NCBI RefSeq assembly: GCF_900186975.1
Contig: NZ_LT906441.1
Coordinates: forward strand, 2,046,001 to 2,110,000
DNA length: 64,000 nucleotides
From: Cutibacterium granulosum
GTDB taxonomy: Bacteria; Actinomycetota; Actinomycetes; Propionibacteriales; Propionibacteriaceae
Reading direction: 5' to 3'
The translations under genes were made by a program, and so were the position numbers. Under the pieces are notes generated by a model. That model was not told where the DNA came from. It ran no database searches and saw only the letters and a list, made by a program, of their open reading frames with translations. Within the stretch, counting starts at the first letter, position 1; every line of letters starts with the position of its first letter. Of this stretch, positions 54,476-62,986 are shown piece after piece.

Positions 54476-55171
54476 ATGATCAGCCTCATCAGTTCAGTCA
54501 TCTGCACACTCCTGGCACTGGTGCACGCCGTCCTCGTCGTCCCACGTCTGCCCGAGCCCAGCGAGACTGAGGTCGGAGCCGAGGTCCTCGCCGTCAAACC
54601 GAGGTACTGTGATCTGCGAGCCCCCGGATTCGTCGGAACGACGTGCCTGGTGGCCGGGATGGCAGGTGCCGCTAGCGCAGCAGCCCCACGGTGGTGTCTT
54701 CCGCTGTGGTGGGTGTGGGGCGGGTCCGTCACGGCCCTGGTCAGCGTCGACGTTCGCACCACTTTTCTACCCAGACGGCTCTGGTTCGGTTGCGTGGGGC
54801 AGGCAGCGCTCGGCACCCTGGTGGCTGCTGGGATCGTTGCCCCAGGGGTGCACGATCTTCTCCCCATGCTTCTCTTCATGGCTCTGGGAGCCGTCGGAGC
54901 AGCTCTGCCCTTCTGGTTGCTGTGGCGTTTCAGCGGCTCACTGGGGTACGGGGACGTACGTCTTGCCGCCGGGATGGGCGCCGTGGCGGCAAGTCTGGGG
55001 GCAGATGCAGTCATGACGAGTCTGCTGGGTGCCACCCTGGTCGGCGCGGTGATGTCCGTGGGCGTCACATGGTGGCGACGCCGTCACCCCTCGGTGTGGG
55101 GAGCCGCCATTGCCTACGGTCCAGCGCTGTGGATCGGTCCATGGATCGGGCTGCTCACCGTCCGGGCCTGA
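54476..55171 (+). CDS. Type IV prepilin peptidase (A24 family)
   Basis: Membrane aspartyl protease of 231 residues with about seven helices, which cuts pre-pilins or pseudopilins. The two catalytic aspartates are in ALVSVDVRTTFLPRR and GSLGYGDVRLAAGMG, matching the A24 GxGD signature. The extra N-terminal methylase domain of classical PilD is absent, as in Tad-type peptidases. No pilin or secretion ATPase gene is in this window, so its substrates are encoded elsewhere. The ATG at 54476 is 3 bases past the HTH gene stop. Confidence 0.9.
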   Translation: MISLISSVICTLLALVHAVLVVPRLPEPSETEVGAEVLAVKPRYCDLRAPGFVGTTCLVAGMAGAASAAAPRWCLPLWWVWGGSVTALVSVDVRTTFLPRRLWFGCVGQAALGTLVAAGIVAPGVHDLLPMLLFMALGAVGAALPFWLLWRFSGSLGYGDVRLAAGMGAVAASLGADAVMTSLLGATLVGAVMSVGVTWWRRRHPSVWGAAIAYGPALWIGPWIGLLTVRA

Positions 55172-55561
55172 CCCGGAACCGCCCAGGCCCGCCACTGCCC
55201 CATGCTGTCATGTCCCGCACTGCCTGCCCGCACCCCGTCGTGCCCTCACACGGTCACGCCCTCACACGGTCATACTCAGTACCACCAGCCTGATCCGTCT
55301 GGTCAGAGGACGCGCATACCGCCGCATCGCGACAACGCGCGACGAACCAAGGACGATGCGCGACGGACCAGATCTGCACGGGGAATCCGCCCGGACCCCA
55401 CTCCGGGGCGCGAACACGTGACTCGGGGGCAGACACTGCCACCGAGCCGATACCGCACGTGGCAACGAGGTACGTGGCAACGGGGGATCAAACCGAGACG
55501 GCGATCAACCAGCCACGAGACGGTCGGCCCCCTGTCTTCGGCAGCCCGCTGATCTCTCCGG
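55172..55561. repeat. Spacer with short direct repeats
   Basis: About 390 bases between convergent genes, without a gene. GCCCTCACACGGTCA occurs twice in tandem (55242-55271). GCGCGACGAACCA and GCGCGACGGACCA lie at about 55336 and 55357. ACGTGGCAACG occurs at 55457 and 55471. No U-tailed hairpin is evident. Confidence 0.5.
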
Positions 55562-55966
55562 TCAGGCAGCCCGCACCACGGTGGCGACGGTCTGTGGCAG
55601 GCCGATGGGGTCGACGGGGTGGGTGGAGATGGCATCGGCGCGTGACCAACTCGCAAGCCAAGCATCGGCCTCGCGAGCCACGAGCAGCACGACGGGCGGG
55701 CAGTCGTCCACCTCGTCCTTCATCTGATGGGTCACTCCCATGCCACCGGAGGGAACTGCCTCCCCATCGGCAATGACGACGTCGTACTGCCCGGTGTCGA
55801 CAGCGGCCATGACAGCCTTCTGGGTGGCGGTCTCCGTCATCTCGACCGGGGGCAGATCAGCGGCGATGGACGTGCCCAACGCGAGCCGAATCTCCTGGCG
55901 CACGTTGCGGTCGTCGGAGTACACGAGTACCCGGAGAGTGTCTGCTGCGGTCTTCTTTTCGCTCAT
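55562..55966 (-). CDS. Degenerate receiver-domain protein (Rv3143-like)
   Basis: A 134-residue stand-alone receiver-like protein. The acidic pair is present in VLVYSDDRNVRQEIRLALG, and the aspartate after beta-3 is in DVVIADGEAVPSGGMGVTHQMKDE. The switch Thr/Ser is not obvious in VVLLVAREADAWLAS, and the conserved Lys-Pro of true receivers is HPVDP. It closely resembles actinobacterial proteins like mycobacterial Rv3143, which carry the same DGEA and SGGMG strings. Signalling without normal phosphotransfer is likely. GAGGACGAGGG precedes the ATG at 55966; no kinase is near. Confidence 0.82.
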   Translation of the reverse strand: MSEKKTAADTLRVLVYSDDRNVRQEIRLALGTSIAADLPPVEMTETATQKAVMAAVDTGQYDVVIADGEAVPSGGMGVTHQMKDEVDDCPPVVLLVAREADAWLASWSRADAISTHPVDPIGLPQTVATVVRAA

Positions 55967-56065
55967 CCCTCGTCCTCGTCGGGTTGCGGCCAACATGGTG
56001 CTGTGCCCATCTGCTCAGCACGTATCAGGCTCATGATATCGCTTCACTCGGCAGAAACACGGCAA

Positions 56066-57223
56066 TCAGCCACGGTTGCAGCTGCGCACATGCCGTGCCA
56101 CCACCTCGATCTGGGCATCGGTCATGACGACTGGCAGGCAGAGCAGGTCGGTGGGCCATCGCGTGTCTGCGGGCAGATGCTCTGGACGGTCCCAGTGCAA
56201 CGGGCCGACGATGCCATGATCGTGCAGGTCATCGGCAAGGGCATCGGCCCGCCGAGTTCGCACGATGAGCGGGCAGGTGGCGGCAGGGTTGACGACCTCC
56301 ACTGCCGGCAGGGCGTCCAGAACGCGTTGTCGGGTTCGACGAATCCGGCGTGCACACCCTGCCAGGTCAAAGGTGGCGAATGCCCTCGATGCACGTCGAG
56401 CTGGACGAACGGGCCGCCAAGCCTCGTCGGCAAGGTCCTCGGCGCACTCGAAGGTGTCCACGCCGGGGTCGGTGAGGAAACGCTGCCGAGCAGCGGTGAA
56501 GTCCTCATCCAGCTGGGTCCGTGGTCCGATGCCGTCGAGATGTGTTCCGGTGTGATCCGGGCCCAGGCCCACACCCGCCACCCAGGCGAACTCGGTCACC
56601 GGCAGCAGCTTGCGGGTGCTCGCCACCTCAAGACACCCCACTGGGCAAACAGACGCCTCCGGCTGCGGGCCACCAGACCCCTCCAGTCGCAGGCCGTCAT
56701 GACCCCGGGGTGCCGGATTCCGATCGAACGTGACGCCGCCATGCTCTCCTGCCCGACCCGCACGGTTCTCATCACACGGACCCGTCACCCCAGGCTCCCC
56801 CAGCCCGCCGAGGTGGCACGCAGCACGCTGCACGGCACGCAGCCGATCGGGAGGGTCGTCCAGAAAACTGTGCGTGGTGTCGATGACGAGACCTGCGCCG
56901 TTCCGGCCGGCCTCGGTCAGCACCTTGTGCAGCTGTGGGGACTCGACGTTTCCGTAGGTACGGCAGTGCACGATGACCGGACGGCGGGCATCGGAATGCA
57001 GCCGCTCCACCGTCTCGGCAAGATGTTGGGCGTCCATGAGCAGGTCGGCACCACAGCGCACCCGACTCACCGCCATGCCCTCCAGCTGCCACGGGGTGAC
57101 CATCGTCTGGCAGCAGTACTCGGGCAGGATGACATGGCTGGCTCCGGCGTCACGACAGTGCCGGGCGACGAGGGAGAATGCCTGCCGACCCAGGGCGACC
57201 GATTGCACTGATCCAGCTCGCAC
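56066..57223 (-). CDS. PLP-fold (DegT-like) protein with central insertion
   Basis: A 385-residue protein that looks like a fold-type I PLP enzyme of the DegT/sugar aminotransferase group. LGRQAFSLVARHC and HVILPEYCCQTMV fit the N-terminal layout, GLVIDTTHSFLDDP has the cofactor Asp, and STRKLLPVTEFAWV may hold the PLP lysine. Between the last two lies about 75 residues of Gly/Pro/Arg-rich sequence (GGLGEPGVTGPCDENRAG and on) where relatives have about 20. The insertion could be tolerated or could mark gene decay. Its sugar or amine substrate is unknown. It is divergent from the phosphoesterase gene; the start at 57223 is a GTG without a clear ribosome site. Confidence 0.6.
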   Translation of the reverse strand: MRAGSVQSVALGRQAFSLVARHCRDAGASHVILPEYCCQTMVTPWQLEGMAVSRVRCGADLLMDAQHLAETVERLHSDARRPVIVHCRTYGNVESPQLHKVLTEAGRNGAGLVIDTTHSFLDDPPDRLRAVQRAACHLGGLGEPGVTGPCDENRAGRAGEHGGVTFDRNPAPRGHDGLRLEGSGGPQPEASVCPVGCLEVASTRKLLPVTEFAWVAGVGLGPDHTGTHLDGIGPRTQLDEDFTAARQRFLTDPGVDTFECAEDLADEAWRPVRPARRASRAFATFDLAGCARRIRRTRQRVLDALPAVEVVNPAATCPLIVRTRRADALADDLHDHGIVGPLHWDRPEHLPADTRWPTDLLCLPVVMTDAQIEVVARHVRSCNRG

Positions 57224-57250
57224 TCGGTCAGGATATCCGGAAAACCAAAT

Positions 57251-57283
57251 CTTCAGACTTTCTTCACCTCTCGTTCACTTTCG
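57251..57283 (+). promoter_or_regulatory. PHO box (three 11-base direct repeats)
   Basis: CTTCAGACTTT at 57251-57261, CTTCACCTCTC at 57262-57272 and GTTCACTTTCG at 57273-57283. The exact 11-base period and the TTCAC core match the PhoP-binding PHO boxes of actinomycetes (GTTCACC-type units). It ends about 40 bases before the phosphoesterase start. Confidence 0.75.
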
Positions 57284-57310
57284 CGAAACTGGCATTGCCA
57301 TCGGTGCCGA

Positions 57311-57316
57311 TAGAAC
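57311..57316 (+). promoter_or_regulatory. Candidate -10 of the phosphoesterase gene
   Basis: TAGAAC, 7 bases before the ATG at 57323, so transcription would begin at or next to the start codon (leaderless). No -35 is visible, as expected for an activator-dependent promoter behind a PHO box. Confidence 0.45.
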
Positions 57317-57322
57317 AAAGTC

Positions 57323-59743
57323 ATGCGCACGACACATCACCGCATCACCGCTGCCGAAGCGGCCGTGACTGCGGGCCTCATGGCCTTCGGTCTCGTCACC
57401 CCTGCCAGCGCGGCCCAGACACCATCACCCACCAAGCCTGCTCCCGCAGCGACCCCTGCTGCGGCCTCCACCACCGGCCACAAGCGCATCACGACGACCG
57501 GGCTCAAGCCCGGTGACGTCAAGCACGTGTGGTTGATCATCCTGGAGAACAAGTCCTACGACGCCACCTTCACCGGACTCAACCAGAACTCCTACCTGTG
57601 GAAGACACTGCCCTCCCAGGGGGCCCTGCTCACCCACTACTACGGCACCGGCCACTACTCCCAGGACAACTACACCTCCCTGGTCTCCGGCCAGGCCACG
57701 TCCTTCGACCTGCAGGCCGACTGCGACATCTCCAACACCGATCTGGGCTCCAACGAGTCGATCATCACCAAGCACAAGGGCAAGCCCTTCGGCCCCGACG
57801 ACAACTACGGTCAGGTCATGTCGCTGGCCGGCCCCAACGCCCCGGACGGCGAGAACGGCTGCACCTACCCCCGAAAGACTCCCACCCTCTTCAACCAGTT
57901 CGACGCCGCCGGCGTGACCTGGAAGGGATACGCCCAGGACCTGCATGCCCAGGCCGGCCGAGAGGACGCCCTGGGTGGCGCTCCCGGCTCCCGCGAGAAC
58001 GACCCCTCGCACAACCCGAAGTCGATGAAGCCTTCCGACGACGACAAGGCCAAGGGCATCTCCTCGTTCACCGGTGCCCAGGAGAACGACCAGTACGTCG
58101 CCAAGCACTTCCCCTTCCCGTGGTTCCACTCGATCGTCGGCAACGACAACTCCGGCAAGGACGCTCTCACCAGTCCGGTGGACGGCGGAACCATGACCGA
58201 CGAGAACCACATCCAGTCCGTCGAGGACCCGAACAAGGGGCTGCTGGCCGATCTGGCCAAGCCGGCCGACCAGGTGCCAGCGTTCAACTGGATCACCCCG
58301 AACAACTGCTCCGACGCCCACGACGCCACCTGCAAGGGCAACAACCTCTCCGGTCTGTTCGACGAGAACGGCGAGCCGGACTACTCCAAGCCGCTGAGCA
58401 CCCCGCCGAAGAACCACATCGGTGGTCTCTACGCCGCCGACCTGTGGCTGAAGTACTACATCCCACTCATCGAGAAGTCCGACGCCTTCAAGGACGGCGG
58501 TCTCATCGACGTCACCTTCGACGAGGCGAACCCACCGTTCACGAACATGAGCTTCAACAACGCCACCGACGACTCCAAGGTCGCCAAGGACGCCTCGGGC
58601 AACATGCTCTACAAGTACTCCAGCCCGTCGATGACCGAGCTCTCCGAGGGCTACAAGAAGTACGCCCCCAACACCTTCCCCAACCCGTCCGGAATGGGGA
58701 AGAACTTCGTGGCTGCCGACGCCGCCGGACAGAACATCAACGGTGTGGACGTCGACTGGGAGCCGACCGGCCCCAACACCCCGATGGAGACCGACGAGCA
58801 CGGCAACCAGAAGTTCCCCGGCCCCGGTGACAACGGTTACATCACTCGTCCGCCGTCCTGTGAGCAGGACAAGGACCTCGTCAACGCCGACGCCTCCAAC
58901 TGTGTCAAGGGTGCCAAGAACACCGGAGCCGGCTGGGGCTATGGCAAGGCCAAGACCGTCGAGGCCAAGGCCGAGGCCGGCGTGAGCTCGGTCTACGCCC
59001 CGGTCACGGTCAAGGATCTGGGTCGCAAGGTCACCGGTACGGGTATCCCCGAGGGGGCCTACATCGGAGCCGTGAAGAACGAGGGTCCGCAGCAGGTCGA
59101 GAAGTCCTCCGACCCCATCACCGAAAGCTCCTTCATCCTCGTCGACAAGAATGACAAGCCGCTCAAGACGACCGGTGAGGTGAGCGAGATCACCATGTCG
59201 GCCACCGGCATCCCCGGTCACCTCAACGAGGGCGAGTCCCCGCTGGCCACCTTCAACGCCCAGGACGCCACCCCCGGCGGCGGTATCACCGGTTCGGTGC
59301 TCATCTCCCCGCTCATCAAGCCCGGGACCGTCTCCCACACGCACTACAACCACTACTCGTGGCTGCGGACGATGGAGGACATCTTCCAGGTGTCGCAGGG
59401 CACCAACAACGACAAGCTCCCGGCTGGCACCGTCTCCGGTGGTCTGGATGGCATGGGACACCTTGGTTACGCCGCCCAGGCTGGCCTCATGCCGTTCGGC
59501 TCGGAGATCTTCAACAATGTCTCCGAGGAGCCCAGCCCCAGCGCCAGCACCGAGCCGAGCCCGTCGCAGAGCACTGCTCCGACTCCGACCGCCACGCCCA
59601 GTAGCTCGGCCACACCGACCACCAAGCCCACCCGCTCGTCGGCCACACCGCACGGCCCTGCCGGCAAGCCCGGCACGTCCGTGGTGCAGCATGATGCTCC
59701 TGCCGTGGCCGGCAAGCCTGCGCTGCCTCGCACCGGCCAGTGA
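57323..59743 (+). CDS. Secreted phosphoesterase with fibre-like insertion
   Basis: An exported hydrolase of 806 residues from the alkaline-phosphatase-like phosphoesterase (PF04185-type) group, which includes acid phosphatases and phospholipase C. The signal peptide ends near ASA-A (about residue 30). The catalytic fold begins KHVWLIILENKSYDATF (about 67-83), with GHYSQDNYTSLVSG, and ends with ISPLIKPGTVSHTHYNHYSWLRTMEDIF (about 655-683). Residues about 540-635 are an insertion with VKDLGRKVTGTGIPEGAYIGAV, like modules of phage tail fibres. A Pro/Ser/Thr tail leads to LPRTGQ and the stop, with no membrane anchor. A PHO box lies upstream; phosphate scavenging is the likely role. Confidence 0.86.
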   Translation: MRTTHHRITAAEAAVTAGLMAFGLVTPASAAQTPSPTKPAPAATPAAASTTGHKRITTTGLKPGDVKHVWLIILENKSYDATFTGLNQNSYLWKTLPSQGALLTHYYGTGHYSQDNYTSLVSGQATSFDLQADCDISNTDLGSNESIITKHKGKPFGPDDNYGQVMSLAGPNAPDGENGCTYPRKTPTLFNQFDAAGVTWKGYAQDLHAQAGREDALGGAPGSRENDPSHNPKSMKPSDDDKAKGISSFTGAQENDQYVAKHFPFPWFHSIVGNDNSGKDALTSPVDGGTMTDENHIQSVEDPNKGLLADLAKPADQVPAFNWITPNNCSDAHDATCKGNNLSGLFDENGEPDYSKPLSTPPKNHIGGLYAADLWLKYYIPLIEKSDAFKDGGLIDVTFDEANPPFTNMSFNNATDDSKVAKDASGNMLYKYSSPSMTELSEGYKKYAPNTFPNPSGMGKNFVAADAAGQNINGVDVDWEPTGPNTPMETDEHGNQKFPGPGDNGYITRPPSCEQDKDLVNADASNCVKGAKNTGAGWGYGKAKTVEAKAEAGVSSVYAPVTVKDLGRKVTGTGIPEGAYIGAVKNEGPQQVEKSSDPITESSFILVDKNDKPLKTTGEVSEITMSATGIPGHLNEGESPLATFNAQDATPGGGITGSVLISPLIKPGTVSHTHYNHYSWLRTMEDIFQVSQGTNNDKLPAGTVSGGLDGMGHLGYAAQAGLMPFGSEIFNNVSEEPSPSASTEPSPSQSTAPTPTATPSSSATPTTKPTRSSATPHGPAGKPGTSVVQHDAPAVAGKPALPRTGQ

Positions 59744-59820
59744 CACATCACCCATCGCCTGGCCCCAGTCGTCTGTGACATCATCCGAGTCAGGTGGCCG
59801 TCAGTGACGGCATCACGCAA

Positions 59821-59857
59821 CCGGTGTCCTCCCCCGACCACGCGGGGAGGACACCGG
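59821..59857 (+). terminator. 14-base perfect stem upstream of the lipoprotein gene
   Basis: CCGGTGTCCTCCCC at 59821-59834 pairs perfectly with 59844-59857 around a 9-base loop. It lies 78 bases after the phosphoesterase stop and just before the ribosome site of the lipoprotein gene. There is no U-run; it may terminate or protect the upstream message. Confidence 0.5.
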
Positions 59858-59877
59858 TGCCACACAAGGAAGGACCC

Positions 59878-60459
59878 ATGACCCGCACTCGCCTCATCGT
59901 CCCGGTGGTCATCGTCGCAACTGCGACGTTCGGACTGACAGCCTGCTCCCAGCACGAGAACGAGGAGGCCCAGCCGAACTCGTCCAGCGCCGCCGAGCAG
60001 CTCTCCTCTCAGACCATGCCCAGTTTCCTGCCCGGTCACACGCCCCAGGGCATTCCCACCGGTAGCGCCAAGGAACCAGCCATGTCGTACCAAGGCATGC
60101 CTCTGGTGGCCCAGCTGGATCCCGGGGTCTCGGCCAAGGTGGTCGTCCTGGGCCCAGAGCCCCCCAGTGGGGACACCAAGGCCGGGGAGGAATCCGCCGA
60201 CCTCACCTGGCAGGTCACCTTCAGCGAGGTGACGAAGGACATCCCGCTGTCACCCGCCCAGTTCAACATCCAGGACGGCACCGGGGCCTTCCACACCATG
60301 AGCCCGAAGGGTGATCCACTGCCCAGGACCATCAAGGCCGGCAGGACGACCTCGGTGAAGATGCATGCCGTCGTACCGTCTGGGGACGGCATGGTGCGGT
60401 GGGCTCCCGACGGCAAGCACGTCGTGGCCCTGTGGGACTACATCGCCGAGCTGGACTGA
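59878..60459 (+). CDS. Secreted lipoprotein, unknown function
   Basis: A 193-residue lipoprotein. The signal peptide MTRTRLIVPVVIVATATFG leads to the lipobox LTAC with Cys23. A Ser/Gln/Glu-rich linker (about 24-50) follows. The rest has beta-strand character, with DLTWQVTFSEVTKDIPLSPAQF and TIKAGRTTSVKMHAVVPSG, resembling DUF4352 or immunoglobulin-like outer domains. I do not recognise its role. AAGGAAGG lies 7 bases before the ATG; the frame is open to 59794. It may share regulation with the phosphoesterase gene, though a strong hairpin separates them. Confidence 0.82.
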   Translation: MTRTRLIVPVVIVATATFGLTACSQHENEEAQPNSSSAAEQLSSQTMPSFLPGHTPQGIPTGSAKEPAMSYQGMPLVAQLDPGVSAKVVVLGPEPPSGDTKAGEESADLTWQVTFSEVTKDIPLSPAQFNIQDGTGAFHTMSPKGDPLPRTIKAGRTTSVKMHAVVPSGDGMVRWAPDGKHVVALWDYIAELD

Positions 60460-60495
60460 CGGCTCCGGGCAGCAGTCCCCCACCATCAACAACAC

Positions 60496-60521
60496 CTGTG
60501 GGCCCCAGTCGGGGCCCACAG
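60496..60521. terminator. Terminator hairpin between convergent genes
   Basis: An 11-base perfect stem CTGTGGGCCCC/GGGGCCCACAG with a 4-base loop, between the lipoprotein gene and purH. Likely used from both sides. Confidence 0.7.
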
Positions 60522-60556
60522 TCATGTTCGCACTGCCATGTGGCGTCGGCTGCCGA

Positions 60557-62104
60557 TCAGTGGAAGAAGTGGCGGGTTCCGGTGAAGTACAGCGGCACCC
60601 CAGCCTTCTGGCATGCCTCGATGGTCTGGTCGTCGCGGATGGAGCCACCGGGCTCGACGATGGCACGAACACCGCCATCGATGAGCACCTGGGGTCCATC
60701 GGCGAACGGGAAGAAGGCGTCGGAGGCGGCCACCGATCCAGCGGCACGCTCCCCTGCCCGGTCCACGGCAAGTTTGCAGGAGTCCACCCGGTTCACCTGT
60801 CCCATGCCCACACCCACCGAGGCGCCGTCGTGGGCCAGCAGGATGGCATTGGACTTCACCGAGCGGCAGGCCCGCCAGGCAAAGGCGAGGTCGGCCAAGG
60901 TCTGCTCGTCGACGGCCTCCCCGGCTGCGAGTTTCCAGTTGGCCGGGTCGTCGCCGTCGGACTGGAAGACGTCGGTCTCCATCATGAGCAGGCCACCGTC
61001 GATCTCACGCAGCTCGTGACCACCGATTCGCGGTGCCGGGCACTGCAGCAGACGAATGTTCTTCTTTCCCGAGAGGATCTCGAGCGCACCGTCCTCGTAT
61101 CCGGGGGCAATGACGACCTCGGTGAAGATCTCCTTGACCTGGTTGGCCATCTCGACGCTCACCGGGCGGTTGGTGGCGATGACACCACCGAAGGCCGACA
61201 GCGGATCGCAGGCATGTGCCTTGCGATGCGCCTCGGCAATGTCGACACCGGTGGCGATACCGCACGGGTTGGAGTGCTTGATGACGGCCACGCAGGGCTC
61301 CTCGAAGTCGTGCGCGGCACGACGGGCGGAGTTGGTGTCGACGTAGTTGTTGTAGCTCATGGCCTTGCCGTGCAGCTGTTTGGCACCAGCCAGACCAGGT
61401 TCGCCGTCACCAAGATAGACGGCGGCGCTCTGGTGGGAGTTCTCGCCGTAGCGCAGTTTCTCCTTGAGCTCGCCGGTGGTCCCCACGAAGGTGGGCACCC
61501 CGTCGGTGGCCACCCCGTCCTGACGCGCGAACCAGGAAGCGACGGCGACGTCATAGGAGGCCGTGTGGGCGAAGGCCTTGGCGGCCAGCACGCGACGCTC
61601 GGCCGCAGTGAAGCCCCCCTCGTCAAGGGCGTGCTGCAGGTCCTCGTACTGTGCCGGGGAGGTGAGGACGGCCACGCAGGCATGGTTCTTGGCGGCAGCC
61701 CGCACCATGGACGGCCCGCCGATGTCGATCTTCTCGATGCAGTCGTCGAAACCGGCTCCCGAGGCAACGGTCTGGGAGAAGGGGTACAGGTTGCACACGA
61801 CGAGGTCGAAGGGCTCCACACCGAGCTCGGCGAGCTGGTCGCGGTGGGAGTGCAGTCTGCGATCGGCAAGGATCCCGGCGTGGATGCGCGGGTGGAGCGT
61901 CTTGACCCGTCCATCCAGACATTCAGGGAATCCGGTGACGGTGCTCACCTCGGTGACCTTGAGACCGGCGTCGGTGAGGGCCTTGGCCGTCGACCCGGTC
62001 GAGACGACGTCCACACCTGCCTTGTCGAGCATGGTGGCAAGCTGTTCGATGCCGGTTTTGTCGAAGACGGACACCAAGGCACGGCGGATGGGTTGACGAT
62101 CCAC
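60557..62104 (-). CDS. purH: Bifunctional AICAR formyltransferase/IMP cyclohydrolase
   Basis: Catalyses the last two steps of IMP synthesis. The 515-residue product starts with the IMP cyclohydrolase domain (about 1-190): [45 protein letters not shown] and NLYPFSQTV. The AICAR transformylase domain follows with [30 protein letters not shown] and DAFFPFADG near the end. The GTG at 62104 is preceded by AAAGGAAG; the long open frame to 62476 is inside purN. purN is 56 bases upstream on the same strand, so both purine genes form an operon. Confidence 0.97.
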   Translation of the reverse strand: MDRQPIRRALVSVFDKTGIEQLATMLDKAGVDVVSTGSTAKALTDAGLKVTEVSTVTGFPECLDGRVKTLHPRIHAGILADRRLHSHRDQLAELGVEPFDLVVCNLYPFSQTVASGAGFDDCIEKIDIGGPSMVRAAAKNHACVAVLTSPAQYEDLQHALDEGGFTAAERRVLAAKAFAHTASYDVAVASWFARQDGVATDGVPTFVGTTGELKEKLRYGENSHQSAAVYLGDGEPGLAGAKQLHGKAMSYNNYVDTNSARRAAHDFEEPCVAVIKHSNPCGIATGVDIAEAHRKAHACDPLSAFGGVIATNRPVSVEMANQVKEIFTEVVIAPGYEDGALEILSGKKNIRLLQCPAPRIGGHELREIDGGLLMMETDVFQSDGDDPANWKLAAGEAVDEQTLADLAFAWRACRSVKSNAILLAHDGASVGVGMGQVNRVDSCKLAVDRAGERAAGSVAASDAFFPFADGPQVLIDGGVRAIVEPGGSIRDDQTIEACQKAGVPLYFTGTRHFFH

Positions 62105-62160
62105 GAATCTTCCTTTCGATGTGAAAAATGACAGCCCGGCGTGTGGCCGGGCTGGTGAGG

Positions 62161-62733
62161 TCATTGGTGGTGGGCAAGGTCTTGCACGACGTCGACGAGA
62201 AGTTCGCGCTCCTGGACCTTGATGCGTTCGTGCAGGGTCTCCACGGTGTCGTCGTCCAGCACCGGGACGGCACGCTGGGCGAGGATCCTTCCGGTGTCGA
62301 CGCCGGCGTCGACCATGAAGATCGTCGTCCCGGTGATCTTGACGCCGTAGTTCAGGGCGTCTCGGGGGCCGTGGATTCCGGGGAACGACGGCAGCAGGGC
62401 CGGATGGGAGTTGATCGTGCGACCTCCGAAGGCATCCAGGAAGGTCGGTCCGAGCAGTTTCATGAACCCGGCACACACGACGAGATCGGGCTCGTAGCGT
62501 GCGACGTCGTCGGTGAGACGCCGATCCCAGGCGGCACGGTCATCACCCTTGGCCAGCGGCTCGACGAACACGTCGACACCAGCCTCGCGGGCTCGCTGCA
62601 GGCCGTACGCATCGGGCATCTCGGAGCCCACCGCGACGATCTCGACATCGCGGTGATGGCAGGAGTCGATGAGGGCCTGCAGAAGCGTGCCACTTCCGGA
62701 AATGAGGACGACAACGCGCAATGTCACTCCCAC
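62161..62733 (-). CDS. purN: Phosphoribosylglycinamide formyltransferase
   Basis: Transfers a formyl group from 10-formyltetrahydrofolate to GAR in purine synthesis. The 190-residue product has the substrate loop [31 protein letters not shown], the catalytic [12 protein letters not shown] (Asn and His) and [15 protein letters not shown] with the Asp. Two GTG codons, at 62733 and 62727, are possible starts. A TAGGAT -10-like hexamer at 62734-62739 (minus strand) is 6 bases before the second one, suggesting a leaderless start at 62727. Confidence 0.95.
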   Translation of the reverse strand: MGVTLRVVVLISGSGTLLQALIDSCHHRDVEIVAVGSEMPDAYGLQRAREAGVDVFVEPLAKGDDRAAWDRRLTDDVARYEPDLVVCAGFMKLLGPTFLDAFGGRTINSHPALLPSFPGIHGPRDALNYGVKITGTTIFMVDAGVDTGRILAQRAVPVLDDDTVETLHERIKVQERELLVDVVQDLAHHQ

Positions 62734-62986
62734 ATCCTATCGAATGACGTCGGATCAGTGCCTGCCTGTCCAGCGTCGGTACCGAATCGTCACCGTCCCG
62801 AGGGCCAGCGAGTCCGAGAGGCTCAGACCGTGGGGCAGGACGCCGGATCCCCGGAAAACGCAGACCAGGACGTGGTCTGTTCTGCATTCTGGGCTCATCC
62901 CCTCCTGGCCCCGGGAGCGCGGGCCAGGGCTCGGGCCAAACTGCCGCCTCCCGTCGACCCGTGGCAACCACCACTTATCAGATCGC
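62734..62986. other. Spacer between purN and ribH
   Basis: About 250 bases on the path from ribH to purN. It holds a stem CCTGGCCC/GGGCCAGG with a 9-base loop at 62904-62928, a possible terminator of the riboflavin genes, and a TAGGAT-like -10 for purN at 62734-62739. Nothing else is clear. Confidence 0.45.

Noticed and set aside
57425-59755. Minus-strand open frame of 776 codons opposite the phosphoesterase
   Set aside because: Shadow of the real gene caused by strong third-position GC; sequence is repetitive in Val/Gly/Leu without any fold.
60365-62131. Plus-strand open frame of 588 codons opposite purH
   Set aside because: Antisense shadow of purH; no recognisable motifs.
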